64,000 bases of DNA from Pseudoflavonifractor sp. AF19-9AC. GTDB taxonomy: Bacteria > Bacillota > Clostridia > Oscillospirales > Oscillospiraceae. A program made the translations under genes and the position numbers. The stretch covers positions 62,001-126,000 of the forward strand of contig NZ_QUGI01000006.1 of assembly GCF_003478995.1 (NCBI RefSeq). The letters are read 5' to 3'. Positions 40,748-49,554 of the stretch are shown piece after piece; within the stretch, counting starts at the first letter, position 1; the number at the start of each line of letters is the position of its first letter. The notes beneath the pieces were generated by a model, which searched no databases, was not told the DNA's origin, and saw nothing but the letters and a program-made list of their open reading frames with translations.

Positions 40748-42013
40748 ATGAAAAGGAAAGATGTGCGGCATGAGCCGCCTTTAGAGCATAAGCTTCCGTC
40801 AGAGGATACTTTACCTGAACAATTTCCTCTGCCAGAGGAGTATATGATCCCGCCGGAACCTTCTCCTGGACCAGAACGCGCACCGTTACCTCCTGAGTTT
40901 CACAGCAGCGGAAAAAACAATTCGTTTAGGATGAAGCGCAAGAACATATGGCGTATGGCAACTATGTTGTTCTCGCTGATATTGTTGGCCGTTGCGGTGT
41001 ATGAGGCCGGATTGCCAGAAGCTGGAGATATGACCTCTTCTATCCCACCCGACGATGCAACGCAAGTACAGCCTAATGATAATTCTATGCAGGTTCCGCC
41101 ATCAGCAGAGGAACTGCCCCCAGACCCACCCGACGATGCAACGCAAGTACAGCCTAATGATAATTCTATGCAGGTTCCGCCATCAGCAGAGGAACTGCCC
41201 CCAGACCCACCCGACGATGCAACGCAAGTACAGCCTAATGATAATTCTATGCAGGTTCCGCCATCAGCAGAGGAACTGCCCCCAGAGCCTAAAGAGGAAA
41301 GCTCCATTTACACCGCTACCATAGGCAGCTCTTACGGCCTGATCGATGTGACCCTGGCGGATCCTGAGACCATTTCATCGGCCAAGATCACCATGTTCGA
41401 TCAGATTTCAGGAGAAACATACTATGAAGATCAATTTGGCGCCGGTATTCCCCAGGAGGATATCAAGGCCGGGCATTACAGCACCACATATTATAATTAT
41501 GTACCGGATTTTGAAGCCTATTGGGCGGCCAACGGCGAGGGCGCTTTCCCCGACTTTGCGTTCACCCTGACTATCGAGCGGACAGACGGAGAAACCGAGG
41601 AATACGCATCCGAGCATATGGGAGACGGCCCGAACTCCATATCCGTGCGGTACGAAAAGGATGCCGGCGCGGTGAAGGTCCGGCTGTATAACTTGCGGGG
41701 CGAGGATTTCATCCCGGTGGTGTGCGGCGCGCCGGAAGACGCGGTGGGCGAAACGGTCAGCGTGACGGTGTTCGTGGACGGCCAGCCCATCCCACAGGAA
41801 AACTACACGGTTGCGGATGAAACAGAGGAGAGCCAGGTGTCCCATATGGATACTCCGGATGAGATAGAGACTGTCACAGATTATATCCGAGTGATCACCG
41901 CCACACTGCCGCAGCCCATTTCCGCCGATGCCAAGGCGACTGTCGCGCTGGATATGGAGTTGAACGGGCACCGGTTTACCTACAAAAATCCGATTATAGA
42001 TCCGCTGGTCTGA
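40748..42013 (+). CDS. Membrane-anchored proline-rich protein with 27-residue repeats
   Basis: 421 residues. The first 60 residues are cytoplasmic, Pro/Glu-rich (LPSEDTLPEQFPLPEEY); one membrane span follows near residues 72-92 (MATMLFSLILLAVAVYE). The outside part starts with three exact copies of a 27-residue unit (PPDDATQVQPNDNSMQV, then PPSAEELPPD). The C-terminal 250 residues are beta-rich (YTATIGSSYGLIDVTLADPE), possibly a ligand- or wall-binding domain. It begins 3 bases after the MscS gene. Function unknown; a surface or channel-associated protein with a flexible stalk is plausible. Confidence 0.72.
   Translation: MKRKDVRHEPPLEHKLPSEDTLPEQFPLPEEYMIPPEPSPGPERAPLPPEFHSSGKNNSFRMKRKNIWRMATMLFSLILLAVAVYEAGLPEAGDMTSSIPPDDATQVQPNDNSMQVPPSAEELPPDPPDDATQVQPNDNSMQVPPSAEELPPDPPDDATQVQPNDNSMQVPPSAEELPPEPKEESSIYTATIGSSYGLIDVTLADPETISSAKITMFDQISGETYYEDQFGAGIPQEDIKAGHYSTTYYNYVPDFEAYWAANGEGAFPDFAFTLTIERTDGETEEYASEHMGDGPNSISVRYEKDAGAVKVRLYNLRGEDFIPVVCGAPEDAVGETVSVTVFVDGQPIPQENYTVADETEESQVSHMDTPDEIETVTDYIRVITATLPQPISADAKATVALDMELNGHRFTYKNPIIDPLV
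41044..41286 (+). repeat. 81-bp tandem repeat, three copies
   Basis: Three in-frame copies with period 81 bp start at 41044, 41125 and 41206. As far as can be read they are identical until the end of the third copy. They encode the 27-residue proline/acid-rich stalk. Exact identity suggests recent expansion by slippage or recombination, so copy number probably varies among strains. Confidence 0.95.
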
Positions 42014-42181
42014 CACTGAAATTGACAGAAAGGAAGGAGTGGAGAAAATGGTAAAAAAATGGGGCAGGAAGCTGCTAAGGTATATGGGAACTTTGTCTTG
42101 ACGAAAGCCCCGAAAAGAGAGAAAGTGCGCGGCTCGGAGAACACCGGCCTCAGGAATCGGTGAACCCCCTTGGCGCAAAGT

Positions 42182-42212
42182 GAACCCCCTGACGCCCAAA
42201 GGGGGTTCATTT
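42182..42212 (+). terminator. Terminator downstream of the repeat protein
   Basis: GAACCCCCT / AGGGGGTTC stem with a GACGCCCA loop, followed by ATTTG. A partial direct copy of the left arm (TGAACCCCCTTGGCGC) lies just before it. Confidence 0.7.
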
Positions 42213-42312
42213 GTATCACAATTAGGGTCATTTGCCAAATGGACATTACACGAACACCTATTATTTCAAAGGCGGTTTTGCCGTATTGGTGTGGCTGTGA
42301 TGTCGGCAAGAA

Positions 42313-42348
42313 AGAGCGGTCAAGGTCTTATGCCTTGGCCGCTCTTTT
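42313..42348 (+). terminator. Strong hairpin terminator
   Basis: Stem GAGCGGTCAAGG / CCTTGGCCGCTC with loop TCTTATG, then TTTTG. Also preceded by AAA, so it could work in both directions. Confidence 0.75.
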
Positions 42349-42491
42349 GCTATAGTGTATTATTCTCGCTTTGTTCTCTTTGCCATTTGACAAAAAACGC
42401 CTGTCCCTGTTCACTGTTATAAAAATAATGAAGATCACTGAGTTTATGGTGGATCCCCGCAGTCTGGGATCCAAGGTCAGCGACACTTCAT

Positions 42492-43196
42492 GTGCAAATC
42501 GCTATTTTTATCTTTTTCTCTTTACATTTTTTGTGCTATATGCTACACTCTATATGGCAAAATGTTTACACCATCCAAGAAACTCTCTTGCCTAATTCCG
42601 ATCGTAAAGTTACTGTTACCGGTCCAAATGGTGTGTCTGAACGCATTCACCGCGAAAATATGATCTATTTTACTTGGACTCCATATTCTGGTGAATCCCA
42701 AACATGGTCTGTTGACACCTCTGCTCAACCCGATACCGTCACCAATAACAACGGAATCGAACCCTATGCTTCGAGTTCCATTGAAGGTCTCGAATGGGGA
42801 TTCTCGTGTAAATACGATGATAGCGATGAATCTACCTTCGGTATCTATTGGCTACTTTATTCCGAAGATGGTGGGCACGTTGCTTATGATTCCAACAACT
42901 CTACATACCGCGGATATGCCGAAACTTTCTGGCAGAATATTATTTCCATGAATGCTTGCATCCGAGACGCTAAAATAGCGATGGCTGAATACAGCGCTAA
43001 GGAAATCGCCATGGTTGTTAGTGCCTTAGCTGGGGCAGATGCTGCATACGAAGTTATCACTAACGCCTTAGATGCCGTCACATCTGACTATGCCTCTGCA
43101 CAATATTGGCAGACCGCACGCGAATATGCCAATTTAGCTAACTACTATTTTAACCGTTTCCAAAGCGCAACTGGTAGTATCAACAGGTCCGTTTAA
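42492..43196 (+). CDS. AT-rich putative secreted protein, unknown
   Basis: 234 residues from a GTG at 42492; the N-terminus (IAIFIFFSLHFLCYMLHSI) is hydrophobic like a signal peptide, but no clear ribosome-binding site is present. An ATG two bases earlier opens a different frame with a similar hydrophobic start, so a frameshift near the 5' end is possible. The body is polar and Asn/Ser/Tyr-rich with a long helical C-terminal part (AKEIAMVVSALAGADAAYEVI). Codon use and base composition differ strongly from all neighbours, a sign of transfer. No family recognised. Confidence 0.6.
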   Translation: MQIAIFIFFSLHFLCYMLHSIWQNVYTIQETLLPNSDRKVTVTGPNGVSERIHRENMIYFTWTPYSGESQTWSVDTSAQPDTVTNNNGIEPYASSSIEGLEWGFSCKYDDSDESTFGIYWLLYSEDGGHVAYDSNNSTYRGYAETFWQNIISMNACIRDAKIAMAEYSAKEIAMVVSALAGADAAYEVITNALDAVTSDYASAQYWQTAREYANLANYYFNRFQSATGSINRSV

Positions 43197-43224
43197 TTAC
43201 TAACCACTTTAAGAAGGAAAGCTT

Positions 43225-43593
43225 ATGAAAAATCGTCTTTTTTTCCTCCTGCTCGCTCTCCTGCTCTGCATCGGACTTACTGGGTGCTCCCCGACCTCAG
43301 ACAGCCAGTCAAATGAGTGGGAGCCCGGTACCTCGAAATATGTCGAGGGTAACGAGACCTATTATTTTGTCAGACAGCTGTTGGACGACGGAAGCCGCTA
43401 CACTCTCTCCACCGGCCCCTCCGGGACCTCTATTATCATTCTCGACCCAAATTCCGGAACCGGCAAGGGCTTCTATGTCCCCCACGAGTATATCACCGAC
43501 GGCGATGGAGAAATCGATATTCGGGAATTTGATGTCCCCCCTGATACAGAGGAACCCTCCGAGCTCATAAAGCAGGCGTCACCTGATGGTTAA
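43225..43593 (+). CDS. Small lipoprotein of unknown function
   Basis: 122 residues. Signal peptide NRLFFLLLALLLCIGLTGC with lipobox LTGC, then a Ser/Asn/Glu-rich linker and a small beta-type domain (YYFVRQLLDDGSRYTLSTGP, TSIIILDPNSGTGKGFYVP). AGAAGGAAAGC is the ribosome-binding site. It follows the AT-rich secreted protein by 28 bases and may be co-transcribed with it. Pairing of a secreted protein with a small lipoprotein can indicate a toxin-immunity type unit, but nothing in the sequence proves it. Confidence 0.75.
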   Translation: MKNRLFFLLLALLLCIGLTGCSPTSDSQSNEWEPGTSKYVEGNETYYFVRQLLDDGSRYTLSTGPSGTSIIILDPNSGTGKGFYVPHEYITDGDGEIDIREFDVPPDTEEPSELIKQASPDG

Positions 43594-43597
43594 AATA

Positions 43598-43624
43598 GCA
43601 GCCCGCCCCGATGGGGCGGGCTGC
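43598..43624 (+). terminator. GC-rich hairpin after the small lipoprotein gene
   Basis: Perfect 12-bp stem GCAGCCCGCCCC / GGGGCGGGCTGC with a 3-base loop. No T run follows, so termination would be weak or rely on a factor. Confidence 0.6.
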
Positions 43625-43702
43625 TCAGTCTGTTGAAAAGCCCTGCTTATACATCAACCATGAGCCGGGTTTGTACCACATAGGGGCCAAAAGAGGAGCA
43701 TA

Positions 43703-43735
43703 ACGAAAAAGCCCAGCTTTCGCTGGACTTTTTCG
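43703..43735. terminator. Bidirectional terminator
   Basis: GAAAAAGCCCAGC-TTTC-GCTGGACTTTTTC. It is the likely end of the minus-strand pyrophosphatase transcript. A second hairpin with TTTTTG (43743-43779) lies beside it. Confidence 0.8.
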
Positions 43736-43803
43736 ACAGACTGAGGAAGGCACGCCCCGGGCGTATCTTCCTTTTTGTTTTACCTTTGATACCCCCATCA
43801 GTT

Positions 43804-45483
43804 TTACTCCGCTTCTTCGCGGAGGGCGCTGATGATTCTGGGCAGCAGCTGGATCTTCCGGCTGACCACCCCCGGCAGGACGGCCAGGCCATCGCGGACC
43901 TCTACCTGGAAGGCTCGGGATACCAGTGCCTCAGCTCCCTTTCCGGCCATCAGCAGTTCCGTGCTGGACCCGCGCACATCGGTGAACATATAGAAGATGA
44001 AATCCAGCCCCTGCTTCTCCAGAGCTACCGGCAGATAGGGGGCAATCAGTGCTTCGCTGGCCTTCCGGTTGCGCTCCACCATAAAGCTGCCCTGGCCCAC
44101 GCCGAACCGGACCGCTCCGCTGTCAAAGATTTTATAGTCGGTATTGAACAGTTCTTCCGCGGTCTTGCCGCTCACATCCCCGCCGTGTTCAAACATGGCG
44201 TCGGCGTAGGTCTCCAGCTCCACACCTGCCAGTTCCGCCAGCTTTCGGGCTGTGCGCTCGTCCACCGGAGTGCAGGTGGGACTGCGGAACATCAGGGTAT
44301 CGGACAAAATGGCCGAGAGCATCAGGCCCGCGGTGGTCCGGTCAATCTCCACGCCGTTTTCCTCATACATCTGGTAGATGATGGTGGACGTACAGCCCAC
44401 GGGCACGTTGCGGAAGTAGACCGGTCCGTCGGTCTCCATGGAGCCGATGCGGTGGTGGTCGATGATCTCCAGGATCTCCGCCTGCTCAATGCCCTCCACC
44501 GCCTGGTTCTTCTCGTTGTGGTCCACCAGGATCAGCTGCTTTTTATGTAAGCCCATCATATTCCGGCGGGACACCACGCCCACATACCGGCCATCATCGT
44601 CCAGCACCGGGAAGTAGCGGTAGCGCACCGAGGTCATGACCTTGGTGGCCGCTTCCACAGAGCTGTTCAAATTGAAGGTCAGCAGCCCGTCCTCGGTCAT
44701 GTAGTGGCGGATGGGCGCCGCCTGGCTGATCATCTGTCCGGCCACATAGGTGCTCTTGGGGGTGCCGATCATGATGCAGCCCTGCTCCTCAGCCAGCATA
44801 CGGATGGTCCGGGAGACCTTGCTGTCGGCGCACACCACCACGCAGCCTGCCCCCATCTCAATGGCGGCCAGCTGGCTCTCGCTGCGGTTGGCGACAATGA
44901 CGATATCGCCCGGGGAGATGGACTTCTCGATCTGCTCAGCACTGCCCGAGCCGATGATAATCCGGCCCTTGACCCGTTTGCCCTCGATGTTGCCCACCAG
45001 GACCTCCCCTTCCAGGATGTCCAGAATATTCTGATAGCTGGTTTCGGCCTTTTCCAGAATGTACGTGTCCAGACCGTCCATGTTGGCGGTGGCCACATCC
45101 TTAACGGTAATGACGCCTTTGAGCCGCTGCTCCTGATCCACGATACACAGGGTGTCGATCTGCTGGTCACGCATGATCATCCAGGCGCGGCGCAGGCTGG
45201 TCTCGCCATCCACGCCCTCCATGATTCGGATGTCCACGTCCCGGATCTGGGGGCTCACATCCGTATAGAGCTGGGGGGCGGGAACCTGGAAGTAATCCAG
45301 AACAAATTCGGTCTCCCGGTTCAAAAGCCCCGCCCGACAGGGCTTGCAGGGGCGTTCCGGGTTCAGGATGTTTTTCAGGCGGCTGTAAGCAATGGCGGAA
45401 CAGATAGAATCCGTGTCCGGATTGCGGTGTCCGATCACCTTAATGGCGCGGGGATTTTCTTGACTATTCATAGGCTGCCTCAT
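43804..45483 (-). CDS. Mn-dependent inorganic pyrophosphatase with CBS and DRTGG domains
   Basis: 559 residues. DHH-type phosphoesterase motifs: IGHRNPDTDSICSAIAYSRL near residue 17 and ILEIIDHHRIGSM near 340; the DHHA2 domain is C-terminal (SFMVERNRKASEALIAPYL). Inserted between them are two CBS domains (residues 75-130 and 250-310) around a DRTGG domain (GSGSAEQIEKSISPGDIVIV), as in the nucleotide-regulated pyrophosphatases of Clostridia; adenine nucleotides bound by CBS domains control activity. The enzyme hydrolyses pyrophosphate to phosphate. The start may be the ATG four codons later (45471), which has the better-spaced GAGG. Confidence 0.92.
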   Translation of the reverse strand: MRQPMNSQENPRAIKVIGHRNPDTDSICSAIAYSRLKNILNPERPCKPCRAGLLNRETEFVLDYFQVPAPQLYTDVSPQIRDVDIRIMEGVDGETSLRRAWMIMRDQQIDTLCIVDQEQRLKGVITVKDVATANMDGLDTYILEKAETSYQNILDILEGEVLVGNIEGKRVKGRIIIGSGSAEQIEKSISPGDIVIVANRSESQLAAIEMGAGCVVVCADSKVSRTIRMLAEEQGCIMIGTPKSTYVAGQMISQAAPIRHYMTEDGLLTFNLNSSVEAATKVMTSVRYRYFPVLDDDGRYVGVVSRRNMMGLHKKQLILVDHNEKNQAVEGIEQAEILEIIDHHRIGSMETDGPVYFRNVPVGCTSTIIYQMYEENGVEIDRTTAGLMLSAILSDTLMFRSPTCTPVDERTARKLAELAGVELETYADAMFEHGGDVSGKTAEELFNTDYKIFDSGAVRFGVGQGSFMVERNRKASEALIAPYLPVALEKQGLDFIFYMFTDVRGSSTELLMAGKGAEALVSRAFQVEVRDGLAVLPGVVSRKIQLLPRIISALREEAE

Positions 45484-45740
45484 CTCTCCCCCAATAGTTC
45501 GGAGGTGCTGTTTTCTGTATTATACCATGTCCGGGCCGTTCCGTCTGGAAAAAAATACTCGTTTTTTTGTGTTATCTTGCCTTTTATAAAAAACCTCCCG
45601 TCCGGGCTCCTGAACTGCCGGGATGGGCCGCCCGGCGTCTTCTTTCATTTTTCCCTTCTGCCGCAGGCGGTCTCCTGTTTCCTGCCTTGTGGATTCTCCT
45701 GTTTTTTGCTATACTCTTGCCAAAGAAAGGGGGAAAAATC

Positions 45741-47018
45741 ATGGCAGAACACCAGTATTCAAGTTACGGCTGTTTTCTGATCGTACCGCTCAAGTACGAC
45801 GCTGACACTCTGAACCATACGGCACTGGAACAGATCGGCCATTCCGTTCCTATGAGCACCATGGATCTGAACGAAAATGTGAAGGCCATGCTGGAGCCCT
45901 CCGGTCCGGCGGCCGTGGGTTCCGGTTACGTCATCCCCGCCGCGGCCCTGACCGCACCGCTGACTGCTCCAACGGGAGAGGCCTCCGGTTCCTCTTTCCT
46001 CGTTTCCCTCCACGACAAGTCCTATTCCTTTTCCCTCTGGGATTCCTGGCTGTATGTCTTCCACACCAGGGTGGCCTTTCTGTGTCTGAGCCTCTCCTTC
46101 TCCCGCATGGACACCCTCAAGGCCATCTGCAACCCGGGCTGGGCCCACAATCCCGCCGTATTTTCCTGGGTGGACTCCGCCGGGACGCCCCACGTCTTTT
46201 CTCTGGAGCAGTGGCTCTCGGACCTTCTGAACCCCCTGGGACTCCACAAATTCTTTGACGGCGATTCCTCTTACCTTCTGGACAGCTATGCCTATAATTT
46301 TACCGTGGTCCCCAACTGGTTTGACGATCTGGAGCCCATCCGGCGCATCACCTTCAACCTCCACAAAATGATGCCGCCCGATGCGCCCATGGAGGACCAG
46401 GCGGAAGAGGATATCCGCTACGTCTACGCGGCCAAAAACCAGGACCACAACGCCTATCGCTGGGGCTGCTGCGTGACGTCTCAGACCATCTCCTATGTGG
46501 TGGCGGACGAAACGCTGGACTTGGAGGCACAGCGCGAGGCCCAGGCGGCGGACGGCCTGCCGGTGGTGCTGCTGGCGCTTTATGAAAAATACACCTGCCT
46601 GCGGTTCACTCAGCTGATTACCGGGATGAAAAAGAACGCCCTCAAGGAGCTAAAGGCGCTGAAGGAGCTGATGCTGAACTTCCAGGCCTTCGGCACCGTC
46701 ACGCCGGCAAACCTCTCCCGGTGGCACAATGTGAAACAGATCTACGCCAGTTTGCTGGAGGTCAATGACATTCCCACCGCCGTACAGGACATCAGCGCCA
46801 AGTTGAACATTCTCGCCTCCCACCAGGAGGCGCTGGAGCACGCCAAAAGTGAAACGGTCATCAATCTCATTACCCTCTTCGGCATTGTCTCCATTCTGGC
46901 GTCCGTCCTCTCCATTGTGCAGATCCTCTCCGACGGCAATACCGTGATCTGGATCTCCACCATTCTCACCACCGTGATGCTGGCTCTGGTCACGGCGCTG
47001 GCCATTCTGCGCCGCTAG
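45741..47018 (+). CDS. Membrane protein of unknown function, two C-terminal TM segments
   Basis: 425 residues from the ATG at 45741 (AAGGGGGAAAAATC upstream); the earlier open frame is rejected. The long N-terminal part is soluble, without recognised motifs (YGCFLIVPLKYDADTLNH at the start). Residues 300-370 are helical (LKELKALKELMLNFQAF; HNVKQIYASLLEVND). Two membrane segments end the protein (residues 370-392 and 398-421), giving a CorA-like layout, although the GMN motif of CorA is absent. No operon partners. Confidence 0.7.
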   Translation: MAEHQYSSYGCFLIVPLKYDADTLNHTALEQIGHSVPMSTMDLNENVKAMLEPSGPAAVGSGYVIPAAALTAPLTAPTGEASGSSFLVSLHDKSYSFSLWDSWLYVFHTRVAFLCLSLSFSRMDTLKAICNPGWAHNPAVFSWVDSAGTPHVFSLEQWLSDLLNPLGLHKFFDGDSSYLLDSYAYNFTVVPNWFDDLEPIRRITFNLHKMMPPDAPMEDQAEEDIRYVYAAKNQDHNAYRWGCCVTSQTISYVVADETLDLEAQREAQAADGLPVVLLALYEKYTCLRFTQLITGMKKNALKELKALKELMLNFQAFGTVTPANLSRWHNVKQIYASLLEVNDIPTAVQDISAKLNILASHQEALEHAKSETVINLITLFGIVSILASVLSIVQILSDGNTVIWISTILTTVMLALVTALAILRR

Positions 47019-47098
47019 GATTTACCTTCATCTTGCATTTGGGCAAGAACGCTCCCACTGGGACAGCACAATTTCTCTTTCCATTTATAATTATCTAA

Positions 47099-47129
47099 AA
47101 CGGGCCGCCCCAGCAGGTGCGGCCCGTTT
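47099..47129 (+). terminator. Terminator of the membrane protein gene
   Basis: Stem AACGGGCCGC / GCGGCCCGTT with a 10-base loop, then TTTCCCC. The adjoining 150 bp up to the next gene hold no ORF. Confidence 0.75.
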
Positions 47130-47277
47130 CCCCGCAGTCTGCCTCTCGCCCGCCAAAAGGTCTGGGTCAATCCCCTATAAATTCAGAAAAATCTACAATT
47201 ACGAACAAGCCGGGCGGCATGCTATGATTTTATCATTCTGCGCTTAAATGTTATAATCTGGAAAGGAAATGGATGTT

Positions 47278-47760
47278 ATGCCTCACAACAAACGGGAAAG
47301 TTTAATTTATACGGTCATCATGTGTGCGTTTATGGTGCTTTGGATGAGCATTTACAATGTATCCCTCCAGTATGGCGGGTTCAGTCTGGAGGCAGTTATT
47401 GCAGGCTGGATTGGTTTTCCCATTGCTTATGTCTTTGCCATGTGATGTGATTGGTTTGTGGTGTCCAAGCTGGCAAAGGGCATTGCATTTCGCTATCTGG
47501 TCAAACCGGAAGACGGCACTCTGAAGAAAATTCTCTGCATTTCCGGCGGCATGGTGGTGGGCATGGTGATCATCATGTCTCTCTATGGCGCCTGCGAGGG
47601 GGCCTTCCACACCGGAAACTGGAGTGCCGTTCCTGTAAACTGGCTGCTGAATATCCCCCGCAATTTTATCATGGCCCTGCCGGTCCAGTTTTTCATTGCC
47701 GGACCGCTGGTGCGCCGCCTGTTCCGCGCTGCCTTCCCCGTGGGGAAGGTGCTTGCATAA
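47278..47760 (+). pseudogene. DUF2798 family membrane protein with in-frame TGA
   Basis: Reading from the ATG at 47278 gives MCAFMVLWMSIYNVSL and WIGFPIAYVFAM, then TGA at 47443-47445 (codon 56), and the same frame goes on as CDWFVVSKLAKGIAFRYLV to a stop at 47760, 160 sense positions in all. Both halves match one four-helix DUF2798-type protein, which confirms that the break is a nonsense change. A second start after the stop is unlikely to give a stable protein. The gene stands alone, so loss of function is probably recent; a sequencing error is the alternative. Confidence 0.8.
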
Positions 47761-47770
47761 CGCCTTCACA

Positions 47771-47812
47771 AACAGAGGACCGACTTGCTAGCAAGCCGGT
47801 CCTCTGTTCTTG
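47771..47812. terminator. Bidirectional terminator between convergent genes
   Basis: Stem AACAGAGGACCG / CGGTCCTCTGTT with a 14-base loop, followed by CTTG. It lies between the DUF2798 pseudogene and the minus-strand hydrolase. Confidence 0.75.
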
Positions 47813-47814
47813 TT

Positions 47815-48753
47815 TCACTTTGTCGGGCACACCTTGGCCTCCAGCCAGGCCAACAGGTCCTCCATGACTTCCTTGCGATTTGTCTCGTTGAGCATCTCGT
47901 GCCGCCCTCCGGGGTAGAGCTTTACGGTGACGTCCCGGCATCCGGCCTCCCGGAACAACTTCTCCACCTTCCGCACGCCTTTGCCCATAGAGCCCACCGG
48001 ATCCCGGTCCCCAGAGAAGAAATAAACCGGGATATTGGGGTCCATCCGGGCCAGATTGGCCGGGTTTCCAATGAACTGAACGCCCCCCAGCATATCCCGG
48101 AACATGGACACAGTGGGATGGAAGGTACAAAGGGGATCCCGGAGGTTGGCCTCCACCATGTCCCGGTCCCGGCTCAGCCAACTGGTGGTGTCCGTCTCTT
48201 TTTGGAAGGGCCGGCCATAACCGCCCAGGGACAGGCCATAGACCAGCTCGCTGACATACTCCGGTCCACGCAGCGCGGAAAGCAGGCTGGCCAGGGTCTT
48301 TCCGCCCGCCACCAGCAGTCCCTTCTCCTGCCCTGTCCCCGAGAGGATCACCCCGTCCAGGGTACCGGGGTACCGAATGAGATAGGTCCGGGTGAGGAAG
48401 GACCCCATGGAGTGGCCCAGCATCACATAGGGCACCCCCGGATACCGCTCCCCCTCCAGCTCCCGCAGGCGGCGGATGTCCCTCACCAGCAGCTCCCAGC
48501 CCCCTTTAGGGGCAAAATAGCCGTACTTGCCGTCCTCCACAGTCTGCCCGTGGCCCAGATGGTCCTCGCCGCACACCGCAAAGCCCTGTTCCTGAAGGAA
48601 CCGGGCCACATGGTCGTACCGCCCGATGTGCTCGGCCACCCCGTGGACAATCTGCACCACCGCCCGGGGCTGCCCCTGGGGTACCCAGCGCCGGGCATGT
48701 ATGGTATGGATTCCATCGGCGGATGGATAGGTAAAGCTCTCGTCCTGCGCCAT
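47815..48753 (-). CDS. Alpha/beta hydrolase, monoacylglycerol-lipase-like
   Basis: 312 residues from the ATG at 48753, 11 bases after AAAGGAG; the GTG four codons earlier has no spacing. The oxyanion-hole motif is VVQIVHGVAEHIGRYDHVA near residue 35, the nucleophile GHSMGSF near residue 111, then a cap region, the acid in YFFSGDRDPVGSMG and the histidine in LYPGGRHEMLNE near 290. This matches lysophospholipase or monoacylglycerol lipase type serine hydrolases. No signal peptide, so cytoplasmic. Substrate not defined. Confidence 0.9.
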   Translation of the reverse strand: MAQDESFTYPSADGIHTIHARRWVPQGQPRAVVQIVHGVAEHIGRYDHVARFLQEQGFAVCGEDHLGHGQTVEDGKYGYFAPKGGWELLVRDIRRLRELEGERYPGVPYVMLGHSMGSFLTRTYLIRYPGTLDGVILSGTGQEKGLLVAGGKTLASLLSALRGPEYVSELVYGLSLGGYGRPFQKETDTTSWLSRDRDMVEANLRDPLCTFHPTVSMFRDMLGGVQFIGNPANLARMDPNIPVYFFSGDRDPVGSMGKGVRKVEKLFREAGCRDVTVKLYPGGRHEMLNETNRKEVMEDLLAWLEAKVCPTK

Positions 48754-48785
48754 GGTTCCGGTCACTCCTTTGTGGTTCTTTGGGT

Positions 48786-49418
48786 TCAGTTTACCCCACG
48801 GGTCCGGCCCCCGTCAAGGCCGGGAGTTTCCATCTGCTCCAGGGCGCCACGGATGATGCCCAGATGGATCTGTCCGGTCTGGGACAGGCGGCCAAAGAGC
48901 TGCTGCACATAGTCGTCCTCCGCCTGCGCCGCCGCCCGGAGGCACTGCCCGCTCCAATCCCGCTCCCACCAGTAGAGCTCCCGCAGGCCCCGGGCCAGCC
49001 CCATGGCTGTCCCCGGTGCCTTGCCCGCCCAGGCACAGCGCTCCCCGGTGGTCAGAAAGTAGGCGGTTCCCAGCTGCCGGGCAGCCCGGCGGTAATCCGC
49101 CGTCAGCGCCGTCAGGGCCGCCCCCCGCCCTCCCCAGCGCCGGGCCAGGGCCTGGGAGAGACTCAGTCCCCGGATTAGCCCCTCCAGTCCCTCCTTCAAC
49201 AGTGTGCCGTCGTCGGCTCCCGACCTTTTAACAGGTTCCGGAATCTCCTGCATGTTCTGAACCGCAGGCTCCGGCATAGCCGCAGGCGCGGGCGCTTCCG
49301 ACCCCGGCTCCACCGCAATGGGACTATGCTCCTCATCCGCCATAACTCGGCTCCACACCCGGCGGAACACCTCCGGGTCCACATCCCCGCTCAGCGGGGC
49401 AGGCTGTGTCTGCTGCAT
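48786..49418 (-). CDS. Protein of unknown function, helical C-terminal domain
   Basis: 210 residues. The N-terminal 65 residues are disordered and Pro/Ala/Glu-rich. The rest is helical (EGLEGLIRGLSLSQALARRW; ADYRRAARQLGTAYFLTTGE; CLRAAAQAEDDYVQQLFGRL) with spaced Glu, Tyr and His that could suggest a ferritin-like bundle, although no full diiron motif is evident. AAGGAGGACAGG precedes the ATG on the minus strand. It lies 32 bases upstream of the hydrolase start and may share its transcript. Confidence 0.65.
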   Translation of the reverse strand: MQQTQPAPLSGDVDPEVFRRVWSRVMADEEHSPIAVEPGSEAPAPAAMPEPAVQNMQEIPEPVKRSGADDGTLLKEGLEGLIRGLSLSQALARRWGGRGAALTALTADYRRAARQLGTAYFLTTGERCAWAGKAPGTAMGLARGLRELYWWERDWSGQCLRAAAQAEDDYVQQLFGRLSQTGQIHLGIIRGALEQMETPGLDGGRTRGVN

Positions 49419-49554
49419 ATCCTGTCCTCCTTAAACAACGAATTGGGTTCTTCTCCCGCCATTCTATGCCAATCGCTGAAAAATGGCCCAACAGCTTGTT
49501 TTTGTGAAAATTTTGTGCTAGAATGGCCCCACTTTGTCCAAAGGAGAGACCATT

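Larger units (their letters stand above)
42014..42491 (+). other. 478-bp non-coding stretch between the repeat protein and a secreted ORF
   Basis: No gene of normal length. A 17-codon reading frame starts at 42048 behind GAAGGAGTGG (VKKWGRKLLRYMGTLS) and may be the remnant of a longer gene. Two terminators lie in it (42182-42212 and 42313-42348). From 42350 the sequence is AT-rich and contains an inverted repeat around GGATCCC...GGGATCC near 42450-42474. It looks like scar tissue between two acquired segments. Confidence 0.5.

Noticed and set aside
12404..47760. Reassignment of TGA as a sense codon, suggested by two genes with internal TGA
   Set aside because: Many intact genes in the window end in TGA at the correct family length (for example the ATGA and TGATG overlaps), so TGA is a normal stop here.
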